Assembly (NCBI GenBank): GCA_021307315.1
Contig: JAJSPD010000027.1
Span: forward strand, 1-64,000
Length of the DNA: 64,000 nucleotides
Reading direction: 5' to 3'
From: Bisporella sp. PMI_857
Taxonomy: Eukaryota; Ascomycota; Leotiomycetes; Helotiales; Helotiaceae
Below the pieces are notes generated by a model. It had not been told where the DNA came from, did no database searches, and saw nothing but the letters and a program-made list of their open reading frames with translations. Each line of letters starts with the position of its first letter. Position 1 is the stretch's first letter. Both the position numbers and the translations under genes were made by a program. Positions 9,811 through 21,095 of the stretch are shown here, in pieces.

Positions 9811-11082
9811 CTAGGATAAAGTATCCGACAGTGTCGGCTGAACGACTCGTGCGGTCCTCCGCAGGTTATACATTGTGAAGTTCGGCTTGGCACTGACTGT
9901 GTAGTTTGAAACTGAATGATTGCCAGAAATCCCAGTTGCTCTTCGCTTTCCCGGCGCTCGTGCTTTTCCATCATAAGCTCCTCCTGGGCCTGTGAAAGTG
10001 TGCAGTCGCATCGAAAGAGGTAGCGACCATGTCACTGACATCCGTAATCTGTAAGCTATACAACCTGCCTCGTTCTTCATCGCTTGCTCTGCTTTTCCCC
10101 AGCAAAGTTTGATTGTAGAGCTATTCTGCTGATCCTGCTTTAATACGTCCTTTGCTTGGCTATAGAAGTGTAAGTCTGAGTTGCCAGCCGTGCCTCTAGT
10201 AACAAGATCTGTGACCATGCCTGGCGCTATTATAGAGCCTACTCGCACTCCATCCGAGAGCGAGATATCGAATGGCGGCCAGTCTTTCTGCATGCCCTCG
10301 GCCTCTAATTTCACAGCAAAGTAGTACGTATCCGCAAGCTCAAAGCTTCTTTGAAATTCGCCTGACAAAGACAATTCTCGCTTATTAACGCATATCTCCT
10401 TGATTTCAATCAAAAAGGGATCCAGAGATACAAGTTTCCTTTCGACACTTCCAGCCTGACTATTCGTAGCGGTCCGTAAAATGCATTGCTTACACCTTTT
10501 ATACACTTCCGTAGTATCTACCTGCATGCCAGAAAAGCTTTGGTTCTTGAAGTGGATTGCAAGTTGGCATACACACTTAATATCGAATTGTTGCTTTCCG
10601 TTCATGAAGTTTGACGACTCTACTTTAGTTGGTGAGTCTAAATAAATGCTAGAAACGTCGATTCGTAAGCCCCTTGTAAAGCCTTTTACCGGGGCGAATA
10701 TGTTACTAAGTATACTGCCTCGCTTCTGACTGGATGTCGATGTGGCGGACAGCTTGGAGGGATATTCTGATGCGGATATTCCAAGACTAGTCTTCCTCCG
10801 CTTCGTAAGCATAGCGTCGTCGTAATCCTCTTCTTTTGATGTATCAGGCCAGCTTCCGTCATCTTCAGATGCTTGCGGGCCCACTGAGCGCGTGCGTGAA
10901 TAGTCTTGCTGTCCTGGCGTAGCAAGTGATGGTTGTGCGGAATCACTATGTAGCAAGCCACCATGAGGACCTGCATCCTGACAAGGTATCACCTCTAGCT
11001 GTTGCCCATGAGCTCCGTAAAGCTGTATTTCATGCAGGTGGCCATGGGTTCTCCCTGGACCTAGAGGGGTGCCAGGCCGCAT
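9811..11082 (-). CDS. SUZ12-like (Polycomb) N-terminal-region protein, possibly truncated
   Basis: A 423-residue single frame. Residues 1-100 are disordered, followed by TKRRKT. The core from about residue 135 (GLRIDVSSIYLDSP) through KCVCQLAIHF, KRCKQCILRT, FELADTYYFAVKLEAEG, DWPPFDI, TIKLCWGK and YRLRMSVTWS resembles the conserved N-terminal half of fungal SUZ12/VEFS-box proteins, where the blocks DLADSY, ELEAAG and NWPP are typical. SUZ12 is a core subunit of PRC2, which deposits H3K27me3. The zinc finger and VEFS box that should follow are absent: the frame stops at 9811 after YNLRRTAR and I saw no continuation downstream. It could be a truncated paralogue rather than the functional subunit. 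Assignment by recall only. Confidence 0.5.
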   Translation of the reverse strand: MRPGTPLGPGRTHGHLHEIQLYGAHGQQLEVIPCQDAGPHGGLLHSDSAQPSLATPGQQDYSRTRSVGPQASEDDGSWPDTSKEEDYDDAMLTKRRKTSLGISASEYPSKLSATSTSSQKRGSILSNIFAPVKGFTRGLRIDVSSIYLDSPTKVESSNFMNGKQQFDIKCVCQLAIHFKNQSFSGMQVDTTEVYKRCKQCILRTATNSQAGSVERKLVSLDPFLIEIKEICVNKRELSLSGEFQRSFELADTYYFAVKLEAEGMQKDWPPFDISLSDGVRVGSIIAPGMVTDLVTRGTAGNSDLHFYSQAKDVLKQDQQNSSTIKLCWGKAEQAMKNEAGCIAYRLRMSVTWSLPLSMRLHTFTGPGGAYDGKARAPGKRRATGISGNHSVSNYTVSAKPNFTMYNLRRTARVVQPTLSDTLS

Positions 11083-11973
11083 ATTAGGGTATAGTGCATG
11101 TACGGGAAAGAAAGCTTGTGCCTGCGATGAAACTGGTATGAAGATGCATTCGTGATTGAGCCTAATATTTTAATATATTAGTAATATTTCGCGTTAAATG
11201 CACCTTGTCTGACGCTTGTAGCTACAAAGGAAAGCTTTTCTATTCACGTGCCTTACACTGGGGCGCTGCACGTGACAAATCAGAACCTCCAAAATCGTTC
11301 CGGGAGGCGCCTTTCGTCGTCGGCATATAATCCTAAGTCTGAAAATCGGCTTGGCTAAATAGAGCCATTATGAAGTGGGCACGTAAATGGATTCTTATCT
11401 CGACCTCTTTTATTAATTTATGTTACAATATACTGTAACACGTCCAGGTTATGACATAAGCTTCACGTGTAGCCAGCGGTATTGTGCTTCAGGTATCCAA
11501 AACGCGACTAGTAACCCGACTTGAGAATGGAGCACAGCTGATTGTTTTTGCATCTTTTTAAACTTCCAAACTTTTCTCTTTATAGCTTATTAACTTATTC
11601 AACCTATAATTATACATAGACGCTTGGCGTGATATAGATTTCCTCGCGGGTTACAGTTGGGCCAGGGTAGAAAAATCTTGGCCCAGTGTAGAAAATTCCT
11701 TGGCAAAACGCCAAGAAGCGTTCTACCCTGGGCCAACTTTTGTGCAACTATTTGTACTCTGGGTGAACTTAAGCGAAGCCCCAAATTTAGTTAGAGCCAT
11801 GCTTGGCAGATGCACAACATAGGCTTAGCGTGTGGTGCCAAGCGAGCCGGGGAGGCGCGTTTATGTAAACAAAGCTAGTCTTAATGTAGTAAGCTAAGCA
11901 TAAATTGTGCATATTCTTTACATTTCTTTGATTTTCTTTTCTTTTTTTTTTTCTTTTAAACAACATTGCTGAT
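11083..11973. other. Intergenic, entry to the transposon block
   Basis: No gene seen. It includes a 35-bp block (11651-11685, CAGTTGGGCCAGGGTAG...) that recurs inverted at 28482-28516, and a related CTACCCTGGGCCAA copy near 11732-11746. A pyrimidine-rich T run lies at 11932-11957. Confidence 0.4.
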
Positions 11974-12261
11974 TGTAACAACTCAAGCTGAACAGGGATC
12001 TCGATCCGTAGATCTAGGTAGAAGGACTCAGAAGTGTGAACAACTATCAATTGTTATAACTAAGAGAACAAACTACAGGCAGAAGAAGGAAAAGAGAGTA
12101 GTGCTTTATATACAGGACACTGGCCAGGGGCCAGTGTAAGCGAGCCCTGTAGGGTCAGTCGCCAAGCCCTGGAATGCCGAGCCCCGTAGCAACAAAGGCC
12201 AAGCTTTACCGAGCTTTGCGGTATTTGGCGCTAAGCTCGAGATAGGGCCAAGGCCGTGACA
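11974..12261 (-). repeat. LTR, family F2, copy A
   Basis: A 288-bp unit from TGTAACAACTCAAGC to GGCCGTGACA, repeated at 17939-18226 and 19226-19481 and inverted at 13965-14251. Read on the minus strand (TGTCACGGCC...TTGTTACA) it contains a TATATAAAGCACT box, suggesting that is the transcribed orientation. Flanking pentamers differ (CTGAT / ATATT), so no simple target duplication survives. Confidence 0.85.
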
Positions 12262-13251
12262 ATATTGTGTTTGTGTAAATGTGCTAAATGCAACGTTTGT
12301 AGAAATATTAAATAGAATATTTAGTAAAATAACAGCAAACAAAGTATAGTCAATTTTTTTTTTGGCTTTTAATTTAATTTGAAGCTAAAAAATAAATATA
12401 TATATATATGTATGTATATATAAATAACAGCATATATAGCAAAATAAAAAAAATAAAAAAAATGCATATACTAAATATATGCGTAGTTTATGTCACTTAC
12501 TGCACAATAAAAATAACTACTAAAGTTAAAACGAAACGTAGCATTATTACGACTGTTAGCATTAGCGGAGCATATACAAAACATATACTAAACTTACGCA
12601 ATTTCTTTGCATACAGTAGTATAACGATCGATTAATCCTTTAAGTAAACCGCGTTTGCAGAAATAAGTATATACGAAACGTAAAGTTAATATATACTTAC
12701 CCGGGCTTAAAAGCAAAATCTGTATTGCGCTAACCGCCGGAAAGCACGTGCAACTTAATAACACTAGCAAAGTATTAACTAAGCATATACAAATTATATA
12801 TTAAACTGACTTTTGACTAGCGACCGTTTTTTAAATACTAGTATTAATACGGCTGAAATTGGTGACTGTATAAAGTTAGCATATGCGCAGCATATTTTTA
12901 ACAAATATATTTTTACCGGCACCAGAATAAGCGTTATGGACGTAACGACGAAACTGTATAGTATTAGCCGAATATATACTGTTACTATGTTTAGTACATA
13001 CTGCGAGTTAAGCAGCAAAAGTAATACTGTACATTATGCTACTATTTACGTCGATACTACAGCTGTATATAGTTAGCATGTGCTTTGTTTGTAATACTTA
13101 TGCTATTTACACGCTCGTGTTGACAAATAAGAAATCAACAGCGGCATTAAAAAGATTTTAAATATAGTTAGCATATGCTCAATATATACATAGTGTATAT
13201 TGTTTTTGTACTTACTAGCATTGTTATTTACTGTAACATTAAAAGCGGTAC
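12262..13251. other. AT-rich RIP-mutated repeat DNA
   Basis: Very AT-rich, with recurring AGCATATGC / TATATACTAA words also found at 13652-13964, 18360-19200 and 27755-28359, and a TA/TG microsatellite near 12398-12423. No coding frame is credible. Confidence 0.6.
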
Positions 13252-13646
13252 TGTAACAAATAGAGGGCAGCAGGAGGGATTGCAATATAACAGATAAAAT
13301 ATGTGACTAGCGATGTCGTTGCAATAGTGATGAATTGATATTAGAAGTATGCTTGTAAGTCTAACATGGAAGGAAAAACTCAAGCTTGCTTTGTTCAGAA
13401 GGCTCTAGCTGTTCCTTATATCTTTCACTGTGCTGTAGCTGTGAGCCTGTGGCTGCTGTAGCTGTTGTAGCTGTGAGCCTGTGGCTGCTGGAGCTGTTGT
13501 AGCTGTGAGCCTGTGGCTGCTGGAGCTGTTGTAGCTAGAAGCCTGTGGCTGCTGTAGCTGTAAGCCCGTGGCTGGCCATGGGCGGAGCGTGCCGCTTGCA
13601 ACCCTGAAAGTCCTACAGCTGAGAACCCTTCGGCTGACTTGTTACA
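13252..13646. repeat. Solo LTR, family F1, with target duplication GGTAC
   Basis: A 395-bp unit from TGTAACAAATAG to CTTGTTACA, the second copy of the LTR at 3-364. It is flanked by perfect 5-bp duplications GGTAC (13247-13251 and 13647-13651). It carries an expanded GAGCCTGTGGCTGCTG minisatellite (about 13430-13575), with more units than the other copy. A bounded single LTR with matching target duplication means the internal part was lost by LTR-LTR recombination. Confidence 0.95.
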
Positions 13647-13651
13647 GGTAC

Positions 13652-13964
13652 GAACTATTATGTATTAGTGTGTCTTTAATATATGCTAAGTATATTTTCA
13701 CTTAATTTTTTATCGTCAACATATTGCTGTTAACGCGCGGAAAGCTAGCTAATATTGTTGTTAAGAATAAAGCTTGCATATGCTTAATATATACTACAAC
13801 CCGTATTTGCATATACTTACTATAGTAATAACCAAAAGTACTAAAGTTAGTAGCGCTAGCGACAGTAGTGTTGTTGAAGTGTACTGCAGACATGTTAAAT
13901 ATATACTGTACGTTTGTTAGTTAACTATCGTATATACCAGAAATATATAATAAGTATATATTAG
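13652..13964. other. AT-rich RIP-mutated DNA
   Basis: Continuation of the AT-rich block in which the solo F1 LTR sits. No gene seen. Confidence 0.55.
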
Positions 13965-14251
13965 TGTCACGGCCCTGGCTCCATTTCGAGCTTGGCGCCA
14001 GATACCGCAAAGCTCGGTAAAGCTTGGCCTCTGTTGCTACAAGGCTCGGCATTCCAGGGCTTAGCGACTGACTCTACAGAGCTCGCTTACACTGGCTTTT
14101 AGCCAGTGTCCTGTATATAAAGCACTACTTTTTTTTCTTTTTTCTGCTTGTAGCTTGTTTTTTTAGTTATAACAATTAATAGTTGTTTACACTTTTGAGT
14201 TTTTCTACTTAAATTTACGAATCGAAATTTTGTTTAGCTTAAGTTGTTACA
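13965..14251 (+). repeat. LTR, family F2, copy B (inverted relative to the others)
   Basis: A 287-bp unit from TGTCACGGCCC to AAGTTGTTACA with a CTGTATATAAAGCACTAC promoter-like box. Its 3' half is strongly C-to-T mutated relative to the other copies. It directly precedes a plus-strand gypsy relic, so it may be that element's 5' LTR. Confidence 0.8.
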
Positions 14252-17200
14252 TTAAAACAAGCTTTATAACTTTCCGAAAACGAAGTTTAACAATATTTTT
14301 TTTTTTATATTAAATCAAACCGTAACGACTATTTACAACGCTATAAACGAAGTTTGTAAAATATAAGCTAAATTAAACTTGTATATACTAACTCCAGTTT
14401 TTAGCATATACTAGTTAAGCTCGCTTTTTTTAATTAGTCGAGTTAAATTATTACTACTACTTTTTTTTACTTTTGAATTCAACTTTACGACAATATGCTT
14501 ACGACAACTACAAAAAAAAGCTTGTCGAAAAAGACAAAAAACGCTTTTTAGACTTTTTTCGATAAAAAGTACTTTTTTAGTTTAACTAAGCGACGTACTA
14601 TTTTTAAAGCAACGAGTTAAATACAGTCGTTAATGCTCTTTTAAAGAAACGAGTCGTTGTTAACTAGCAAAAAACTTGAAAAAAATATACGCAATTAATT
14701 GAATTACAAGTAGCTAATGCTTTAAAAACTTTTTTTAATTTTAAACAGCTAGTTTCGTGTATTGTAAAACGGTTAATAGCTACGAAACTAAACAACTTAG
14801 TTTTTTTAGTAAAGAAATTTCAACTTTTCGGTTATTTCGGAACAAAAAAATAACTTAAACGCGTTACTATCAACAGCTTATTTTTTAATAGCGACTATAA
14901 TTTAAGTTTAATAAGCGGCACAAGTTTCGGCTATACTTAAAAAAGCTTTTTCCGAAGCACCGAAACTTAATTTTTAAACGATAGCATTTGCTTACGTACA
15001 TTGCTTAAAAATTTTTATTACGAAAAAAGCTTAAAACAAATACAAACTAGTAGTTTATGAACAAAACGGATCGATTACGTGTTCGGCTGTACTACAAGTA
15101 AAGCACAACGTTACTTAGCGCTTCGGTATAACGAAAATAACTTAGAACTTTAGTTTTTGTTAACGAAATGCTAGTTATTTAAATACAGTTTTTCGGAACT
15201 TTTTAAAGCCGAAAAAGCCGAAAACTAGTTTTACGCTTTAAAATAACAAGCTGTACAAAACTTTAATATTTTTATACCGAGTTTGTTCGTTTAACTGTAG
15301 TAAAACGAGTTTTTTTTTCGACTTAAAAAAGCTACTTGTAAAAAAAGCTAAATAAAAAATTCTAAAACAGACTTTTAGCTATATACTACTATATTTAAGT
15401 ATTAAAAACTAGTACACGAATGTTAACGGTTAAGTATTAATTTGCAAAAATTTTATCGACAATTTTTATTTGCACTAGCTCGTTAAGCTAACTAAATGCT
15501 GTTTCGGCTTTTAAACGTTAAAAAATTTTTCGGCTTTAAAAGTTACCGAGCTTTTTCGCTAGTATTTCAACGTGCTATTTTAGGCTTAGCTACAAGCTGT
15601 AACAGTATTTTAGCCCGGCTTATAGCTTAGTTCGGATTTTTTTTAAACACTTGTTTTAAATGCAGTAAAAAAAAGCATTTTGCAAGTTTTTGTTTAAACT
15701 TTCGAACAATATTTAAAATTCAAAAATTGAACAAAAAAACGCTTTAAGTAACGAAGCACAAAATAAAGCGACGCGAATAAGTCGGAAAACGAACAGCTTT
15801 AAACTAAACTTTTTTTTTAAAGTTTAAATGTTCGATTTTAACAAATCGATTAAATTTATAATAGCCGGCAATTTTTTTACTGTAGTATACATTTTTACAA
15901 AAACGAAATTGCAGTACAAGCTAAAGTTTAAGTAATACTAAAGCTAGTAGTTACGTTTTTATTAACACTGTTTTGTATTAAATTTTTGCTGTATTTTCGA
16001 ATTAAAGCTTAAACGGCTTTTTTATTTTATTTATCCGAAAAATATAATAGTAAAATTTTATTTTTATTTTTCAGTACTTTTGTTTAACATTGAAATTAAT
16101 AATCGCCGGATTTACAACTTTTATTTATTTATTTTAAAGCTAAGCTTTTATAATATAATTCTCGAACGCAATTTTTTTAATTATTTTCGAATTTTAATTA
16201 ATGTTTACTATCGGCGACTATAATAGTTTTAAAAGTTTTTACTAGTATATACTTATTTTAAAACTATAGCTATTTACTTGCGAAATAATATTCGGCTTCA
16301 AAAAGTTCAAATACAATACTAGCAAAATATACTACGCCGAAACAAAACAATCGCTAAAAACGACAAAAAACGCTAAAACAGTATTTAAATTAAAGCTTTA
16401 ACAATAAGCTTAGTTTAAGTTTTATTAACAAACGACTGTTTGCTTAATTAGCTAGCTGTTTCGCTAGCTATTTAATCGACTAGCTAGCAGTTTGCGCTTA
16501 AAAAATCAAGTTTTGTTACAGTTTTTGTTACAATTAACTAAAATCGCGTTTAAACGAACGTTTACGAGCTAATTTAAGCCCAGAAAACTAGCAAAAATCT
16601 AAAGTTTATAGCCAAAAAACTTGCACGTTTTTACGATTACTAGCCGGAAAATGCTTAGTTTAAACTTCGGCCGAAAAACTTCGCTAAATTAAAAAAAATA
16701 ATCGGCTTAGCTAGCGTGTATATTTAAATATTAAAATAATTTCTAGTAATAAGTTTATACTAAACGCTCGACAGCAAAAAATTAAGTTATTTTTAATTAC
16801 TTTAAACGGCTTAAACCGGATAATTAAAAATCAAAAGCAAAAACAGCAGTTTGTTAAATCGGAAAAATTCTTAAAAAACAAAGTTCCTAGTACTTATTAC
16901 AGTCGTTTAGCTTTTTTTTTAAAGTAAAAATTAAATACTTTAGTTTTATACCGAAGCATTAATTACAAAATCGAACTTACAAAAAACAATACTTTAAAGT
17001 TTTGCTATTTAAACAAGCATTTAATTAAAAAACTTAAAACTATACAAAACTACTTAACAGCTAATTTGCAAAAAAAATTTGTTGTTACTAATAAAGTTTT
17101 TTTTGTATTACTTGTTTTGTTTGTACGAAAATCGGACAGTTTATTTCGTTTTTGTATCGACTACCGAAAACTAAATTCGTTAATTAAAAAAAACCGGTAT

Positions 17201-17938
17201 TCTTTGTTATTAATTAACGAAACGCTAACTAAACTAAACAAAGCTAAAGTTTTTACAAACTAAATATTCGCTAAACATTTTACCGGATCCGGATTTTTTT
17301 CGAATTTAAAAAGTTTACAGCGTTTTGTACTTGCTATAGTTTGTTTTAGTACAAAGTTTTGTTTTTTGGCTTTATTAATAAACCGGCAACTTTTTAAAAC
17401 TATATTAACAATACTTTTCGAAATTTGCTAAATGTAATTTGTATAGTATATTTTAATAATATTTTTATTTACTTTAAAAACGAGCTACAACACAAAGCAC
17501 ACGTTAAGCAAATAATCGACCGATTGTAAACTGCAAACTTACAAGCCGATATTAAAAAGTGTAAATTTAGTGTAAAACGAACAATGTCACGGCACGAGCT
17601 GTGGATCTACAGATACAGAGGGCAGCTGTGGTACTATACGAGAATCTATAGCTAAGGAAGGAAGAGGGAGCTCGGGGAGAGCAGGCTATATATACACGAG
17701 GAGCTCGGGGAGCTCGCCTAATATGGATCACGTGTGCTTGGGAGCACGCGACGTGACAAACAAAGTATTTAAAATTTATTATTTCGATTAACAGTATTCA
17801 AATAGATTTAAACAAAATACAAATAATTAAAAATTAAAAACTTTTTAAAACAGTTAAAAAAGTTTAATTTTTTTTAGAATTTTGCAATTTTTATAAAAAG
17901 TTTATTCGAAACTACAGCTAAATTGCAGCGCTGTTAAC
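14252..17938 (+). mobile_element. Ty3/gypsy internal region, heavily RIP-mutated
   Basis: The plus strand retains RT landmarks: FRFCIDYRKLN and KNRYSLLLINETL with AKVFTN (17145-17263), FNNIFIYF (degraded YxDDILIYS, about 17453-17475), HVKQII, then SVKRT interrupted by a 174-bp solo LTR and resumed as KYLKFIIS (from 17764) and FCNFYKKFIRNYS (about 17880-17920), the RT to RNase H junction motif. Upstream sequence (14252-17040) is AT-rich with stops in all frames and presumably was gag and protease. It ends abruptly at the F2 LTR starting at 17939. Confidence 0.8.
17585..17758. repeat. Solo LTR, family F3 (174 bp), target duplication AACAA
   Basis: The unit starts TGTCACGGCACGAGC and ends GCGACGTGACA, with TGTCACG/CGTGACA terminal inverted repeats and a central TATATATA box. 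It is flanked by AACAA on both sides (17580-17584 and 17759-17763). Removing it with one duplication copy rejoins the gypsy RT frame across KRT-KYLKF, which proves it is an insertion. It is GC-rich and little mutated, so younger than its host. Confidence 0.95.
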
Positions 17939-18226
17939 TGTAACAACTCAAGCTGAACAGGGATCTCGATCCGTAGATCTAGGTAGAAGGACTCAGAGGT
18001 GTGAACAACTATCAATTGTTATAACTAAGAGAACAAGCTACAGACAGAAGAAGGGAAGGAAAGCAGTGCCTTATATACAGGAGGCTGGTCAGGGGCCAGC
18101 GTAAGCGAGCCCTGTAGCATCGGTCGCCAAGCTCTGGGTTGCCGAGCCCTGTGGTAGCAGGGGCCAAGCTCTACCGAGCTCTGCAGTGTCTGGCGCCAAG
18201 CTCGAGATAGGGCCAGGGCCGTGACA
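17939..18226 (-). repeat. LTR, family F2, copy C
   Basis: A 288-bp unit from TGTAACAACTCAAGC to GGGCCGTGACA, nearly identical to copy A. Flanks TTAAC / TTTTT do not match, so the locus has been rearranged or the copy is one end of a deleted element. It interrupts the gypsy relic just after the RT-RNase H junction. Confidence 0.85.
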
Positions 18227-19225
18227 TTTTTCGTTTAGTAAAATTGTTTCTTGAAAATAACTACTTTCTGAATTCTTTGTATACTTTCGTGTAAAATTCC
18301 AATAAACGATAAGCACTTTTAACGCCGATTTAGCTAGTCCGGCTATAAGCTAAATAAATTGTTTGTTTAATATTTAGAATTCAAAGTTTGGATATATTTA
18401 GTATATATTTAACATGCGTACTTTAATTTAGTTACTAGTTTTATATGCAAATAGCTAGTTTAATAACAAATACCGTGCAAAATGTAATAAATATACTTTT
18501 ACAAAGTTGCGCTTAAAATGTACTAAGCAGAAAACCAGTATATACTGTAAATGTTCAAATTATTTTCGACTAAGATTTAGTTTATAAAAGTAATTTCTAA
18601 ATCTTTTTTAATTAGTATATATTTAGCATATGTTCGATATATGTTTACTACTTGCTTGCTTTTTACACATATTAACTCTAACCGATTTAAGCTTTGTTGT
18701 TGTATAATAAATATACGAAAAGTAAACAATAAATCGGCTGCTATCGACTAGTACTATAAACAATAGCTTGAATAAAACTTTGTACGCTTTACGAGAATCC
18801 TAGTTTGTAAAAGTATAACAATACGGAATAATACTTAGTACAAATATTAGTATATAGTAAACATATGTTAAAGCTATACGTAGTATACGCTTCGTTACCG
18901 GATTTTATTCAACAAATAATAAAAAGTTAGTTTTGCTAGCAACTATTTTGAATAATATATTTATTTCTATATGCTTACACTAAATATATACTCGAGTTTG
19001 TTAAGCTGTACAACAAACAATAATAAAATGTTTATTATCGAAAGTAAAATAAACTTTTCGAATTTATCGATATTTATTAGTTTTGACTTAGTTAAATCGA
19101 AACTTTCGCTAAACTTTCTGTAAGTATTAGCACAGCATATACTAAACATATACTATAAAGCATTACTTAATATATTTGTTTTTTTTAGATATTGCTTAAT
19201 TCGCTTTGCACGAATAAACACAGCT
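18227..19225. other. AT-rich RIP-mutated DNA
   Basis: About 1 kb of AT-rich sequence with TATATACTAA/AGCATATG words and no credible coding frame. It does not continue the gypsy pol frame from the left. Confidence 0.55.
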
Positions 19226-19481
19226 TGTAACAACTCAAGCCGAACAGGGATCTCGATCCGTAGATCTAGGTAGAAGGACTCAAAGGTGTGAACAACTATC
19301 AATTGTTATAACTAAGAGAACAAGCTACAGGCAGAAGAAGGGAAGGAGAGCAGTGCTTTATATACAGGAGGCTGGCCAGGGGCCAGTGTAAGCGAGCCCT
19401 GTAGCATTGGTCGCCAAGCTCTGGGATGCCAAGCCCTGTGGCAGCAGGGGCCAAGCTCGAGATAGGGCCAGGGCCGTGACA
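19226..19481 (-). repeat. Solo LTR, family F2, copy D, target duplication CAGCT
   Basis: A 256-bp unit with the same ends as copies A and C, flanked by CAGCT on both sides (19221-19225 and 19482-19486). It lacks about 33 bp present in A and C, between two CCAAGCT repeats (near 19450), an internal deletion by short direct repeats. Confidence 0.95.
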
Positions 19482-19671
19482 CAGCTAGTCGATTTTTAAT
19501 AGCTAAAAACGCATAAATTGTACGAAAAAATATAACGAAAAACTTTTTTAGTAACGACTAATATTTAAAAAATAAAATAAAGCGCTTTGTTTATATTAGT
19601 TTAAACTTAGCATATATTCAAAATATACGAAATATACGCGGAGTTCGTACTAGCACATTGTTTTATCGGAT

Positions 19672-19865
19672 TGTTAATATAACATTATTTATTGAAAAAG
19701 GTGGGTGCGGAAGCGTAGGAATTACAGGTGTGTATTGTAAGGTTGTATGCTACGCGTTCTATATACAGAGTTTTCCATGCCAAGCCAACCACGTGACGGA
19801 ACGTCACGTGCTTGACCTCATATACATGACACTTCCTTGAACCTCTAGAATAGAGATTCTCAACA
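19672..19865 (-). repeat. Probable LTR at the distal end of the non-coding copia derivative
   Basis: Read on the minus strand it begins TGTTGAGAAT and ends ATATTAACA, like the copia LTRs (TGTTGAGAATTGG...TATTTAACA), but the middle is unrelated. A purine-rich tract CCCTTCAGGGAGAG precedes it on that strand, as expected of a polypurine tract. The outer boundary is inferred. Confidence 0.45.
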
Positions 19866-20304
19866 CTCTCCCTGAAGGGTTATGTATATAAGTAGCTGGC
19901 ATATAGATATATAGCCTTGCTTGACCCTTGACCAAATAATACCAATTTTCTTGAACTACGTCAAAAGCTCCAACACAGAACGGCTTGTCTAGTCGATTGC
20001 AGGTCTGTAACAGTCCGTAATAGTTCGTGAACCGAAAAGCTTGATTTGCAGACCTGTAGCAAATGTCGTAATAGTCTACAGCTCGAAGGCCTGACTTATA
20101 GACCTATAGCTGAGATTCGTAACAGTCCGTAATAATTGGCCAACTTGGAGTAACCCCAACTAAGTCAACCTTTTGGCTGTAACGGTCCGTACGAAGCTTC
20201 GACCTTTTGTAAAGAAAACATAGCGTGCAAGTACAGGCCCGTATTTGCTTCTATAGCTCTCTATTTTTGTGTTGGCTCCTTTTTGCCAAGCTTCCCTTTC
20301 TGGC

Positions 20305-20755
20305 TCCTCCTGATCACGAGCGGCGAGCTCTTCCGTCTCTTCCTAAAAGGAACTCCTCTACAGAAGGTTCCTCTGTAGAAGGGCGAGCCTGCCTGGCTCT
20401 CTCTAATCGGAAGCAAGCTCCTTTATCTCCTCCTAGAAGGAACTCCTCTACAGGAGGTTCCTCTACAGAAGGACGAGCCTGCCTGGCTCTTCTTGATCGG
20501 AGGCGAGCTCCTCCATCTCCTCCTAGAGGGAACTCCTTTACAGGAGGTTCCTTTACAGAAGGACGAGCCTGCCTGGCTCTCCCTTGTTGGAGGCGAGCTC
20601 CTCTATTTCCTTCTAGAGAGAACTCCTCTACAGGAGGTTCCTCTACAGGAGGACGAGCCTGCCTGGCTTTTCTTTGTTGGAAGCGAGCTCCTCTATCTTC
20701 TCCTAGAGGGAACTCCTCTACAGGAAGTTCCTCTACAGGAGGACGAGCCTATCCT
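20305..20755. repeat. Minisatellite, 90-bp period, five units
   Basis: CGAGCCTGCCTGGCTC recurs at exactly 90-bp spacing (starts 20384, 20474, 20564, 20654; CGAGCCT again at 20744). Each unit includes GGAACTCCTCTACAGGAGGTTCC, which is itself an imperfect palindrome. Because 90 is a multiple of three, the plus strand stays open and would read 30-residue repeats; I regard that as incidental. Confidence 0.9.
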
Positions 20756-21095
20756 TTAACGGAGAGGATCAGGAACGCTTTCCCTGCGAGACAGGAGATC
20801 GCTCCCCCAGCGGGACTTATCTTCTAGCACAGAGAATCAGGAACGCTCTCTTTCTGACGAGGCAGGAGATCGCTCCCCCAGCGGGCCTATCCTCTAACAG
20901 AGAGGATCAGGGACGCTCTCCCAGACGAGGCAAGGGATCACTCCCCTAGCGAGCTTATCCTCTAACAGAGAGGATCAGGAACGCTCTCTCTGGCGAGGCG
21001 GGAGGTCACTCCCCCAGCGGGCCTTATCCTCTAGCACAGAGGATCAGGGACGCTTTCCCTGCGAGGCAGGAGATCGCTCCCCCAGAGTAACTGTC
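20756..21095. repeat. Minisatellite, about 68-70-bp period, five units
   Basis: GATCAGGAACGCT/GGGACGCT recurs at 20767, 20835, 20905, 20973 and 21042, each followed by GAGATCGCTCCCCCAGCGGG and TATCCTCTAACAGAGA. It directly abuts the 90-bp repeat. Not a CRISPR array: units are contiguous without unique spacers. Confidence 0.85.

Noticed and set aside
12408..13076. Several short frames in the AT-rich block
   Set aside because: They lie in RIP-mutated repeat DNA dominated by TATATAC words; translation is low-complexity.
20225..20827. 200-codon repetitive plus-strand frame with a hydrophobic start
   Set aside because: Produced by a 90-bp tandem repeat inside a non-coding retroelement; no homology or composition of a real secreted protein.
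20756..21095. Regular repeats that might suggest a CRISPR array
   Set aside because: Units are contiguous and similar over their whole length, without unique spacers, and the genome is eukaryotic.
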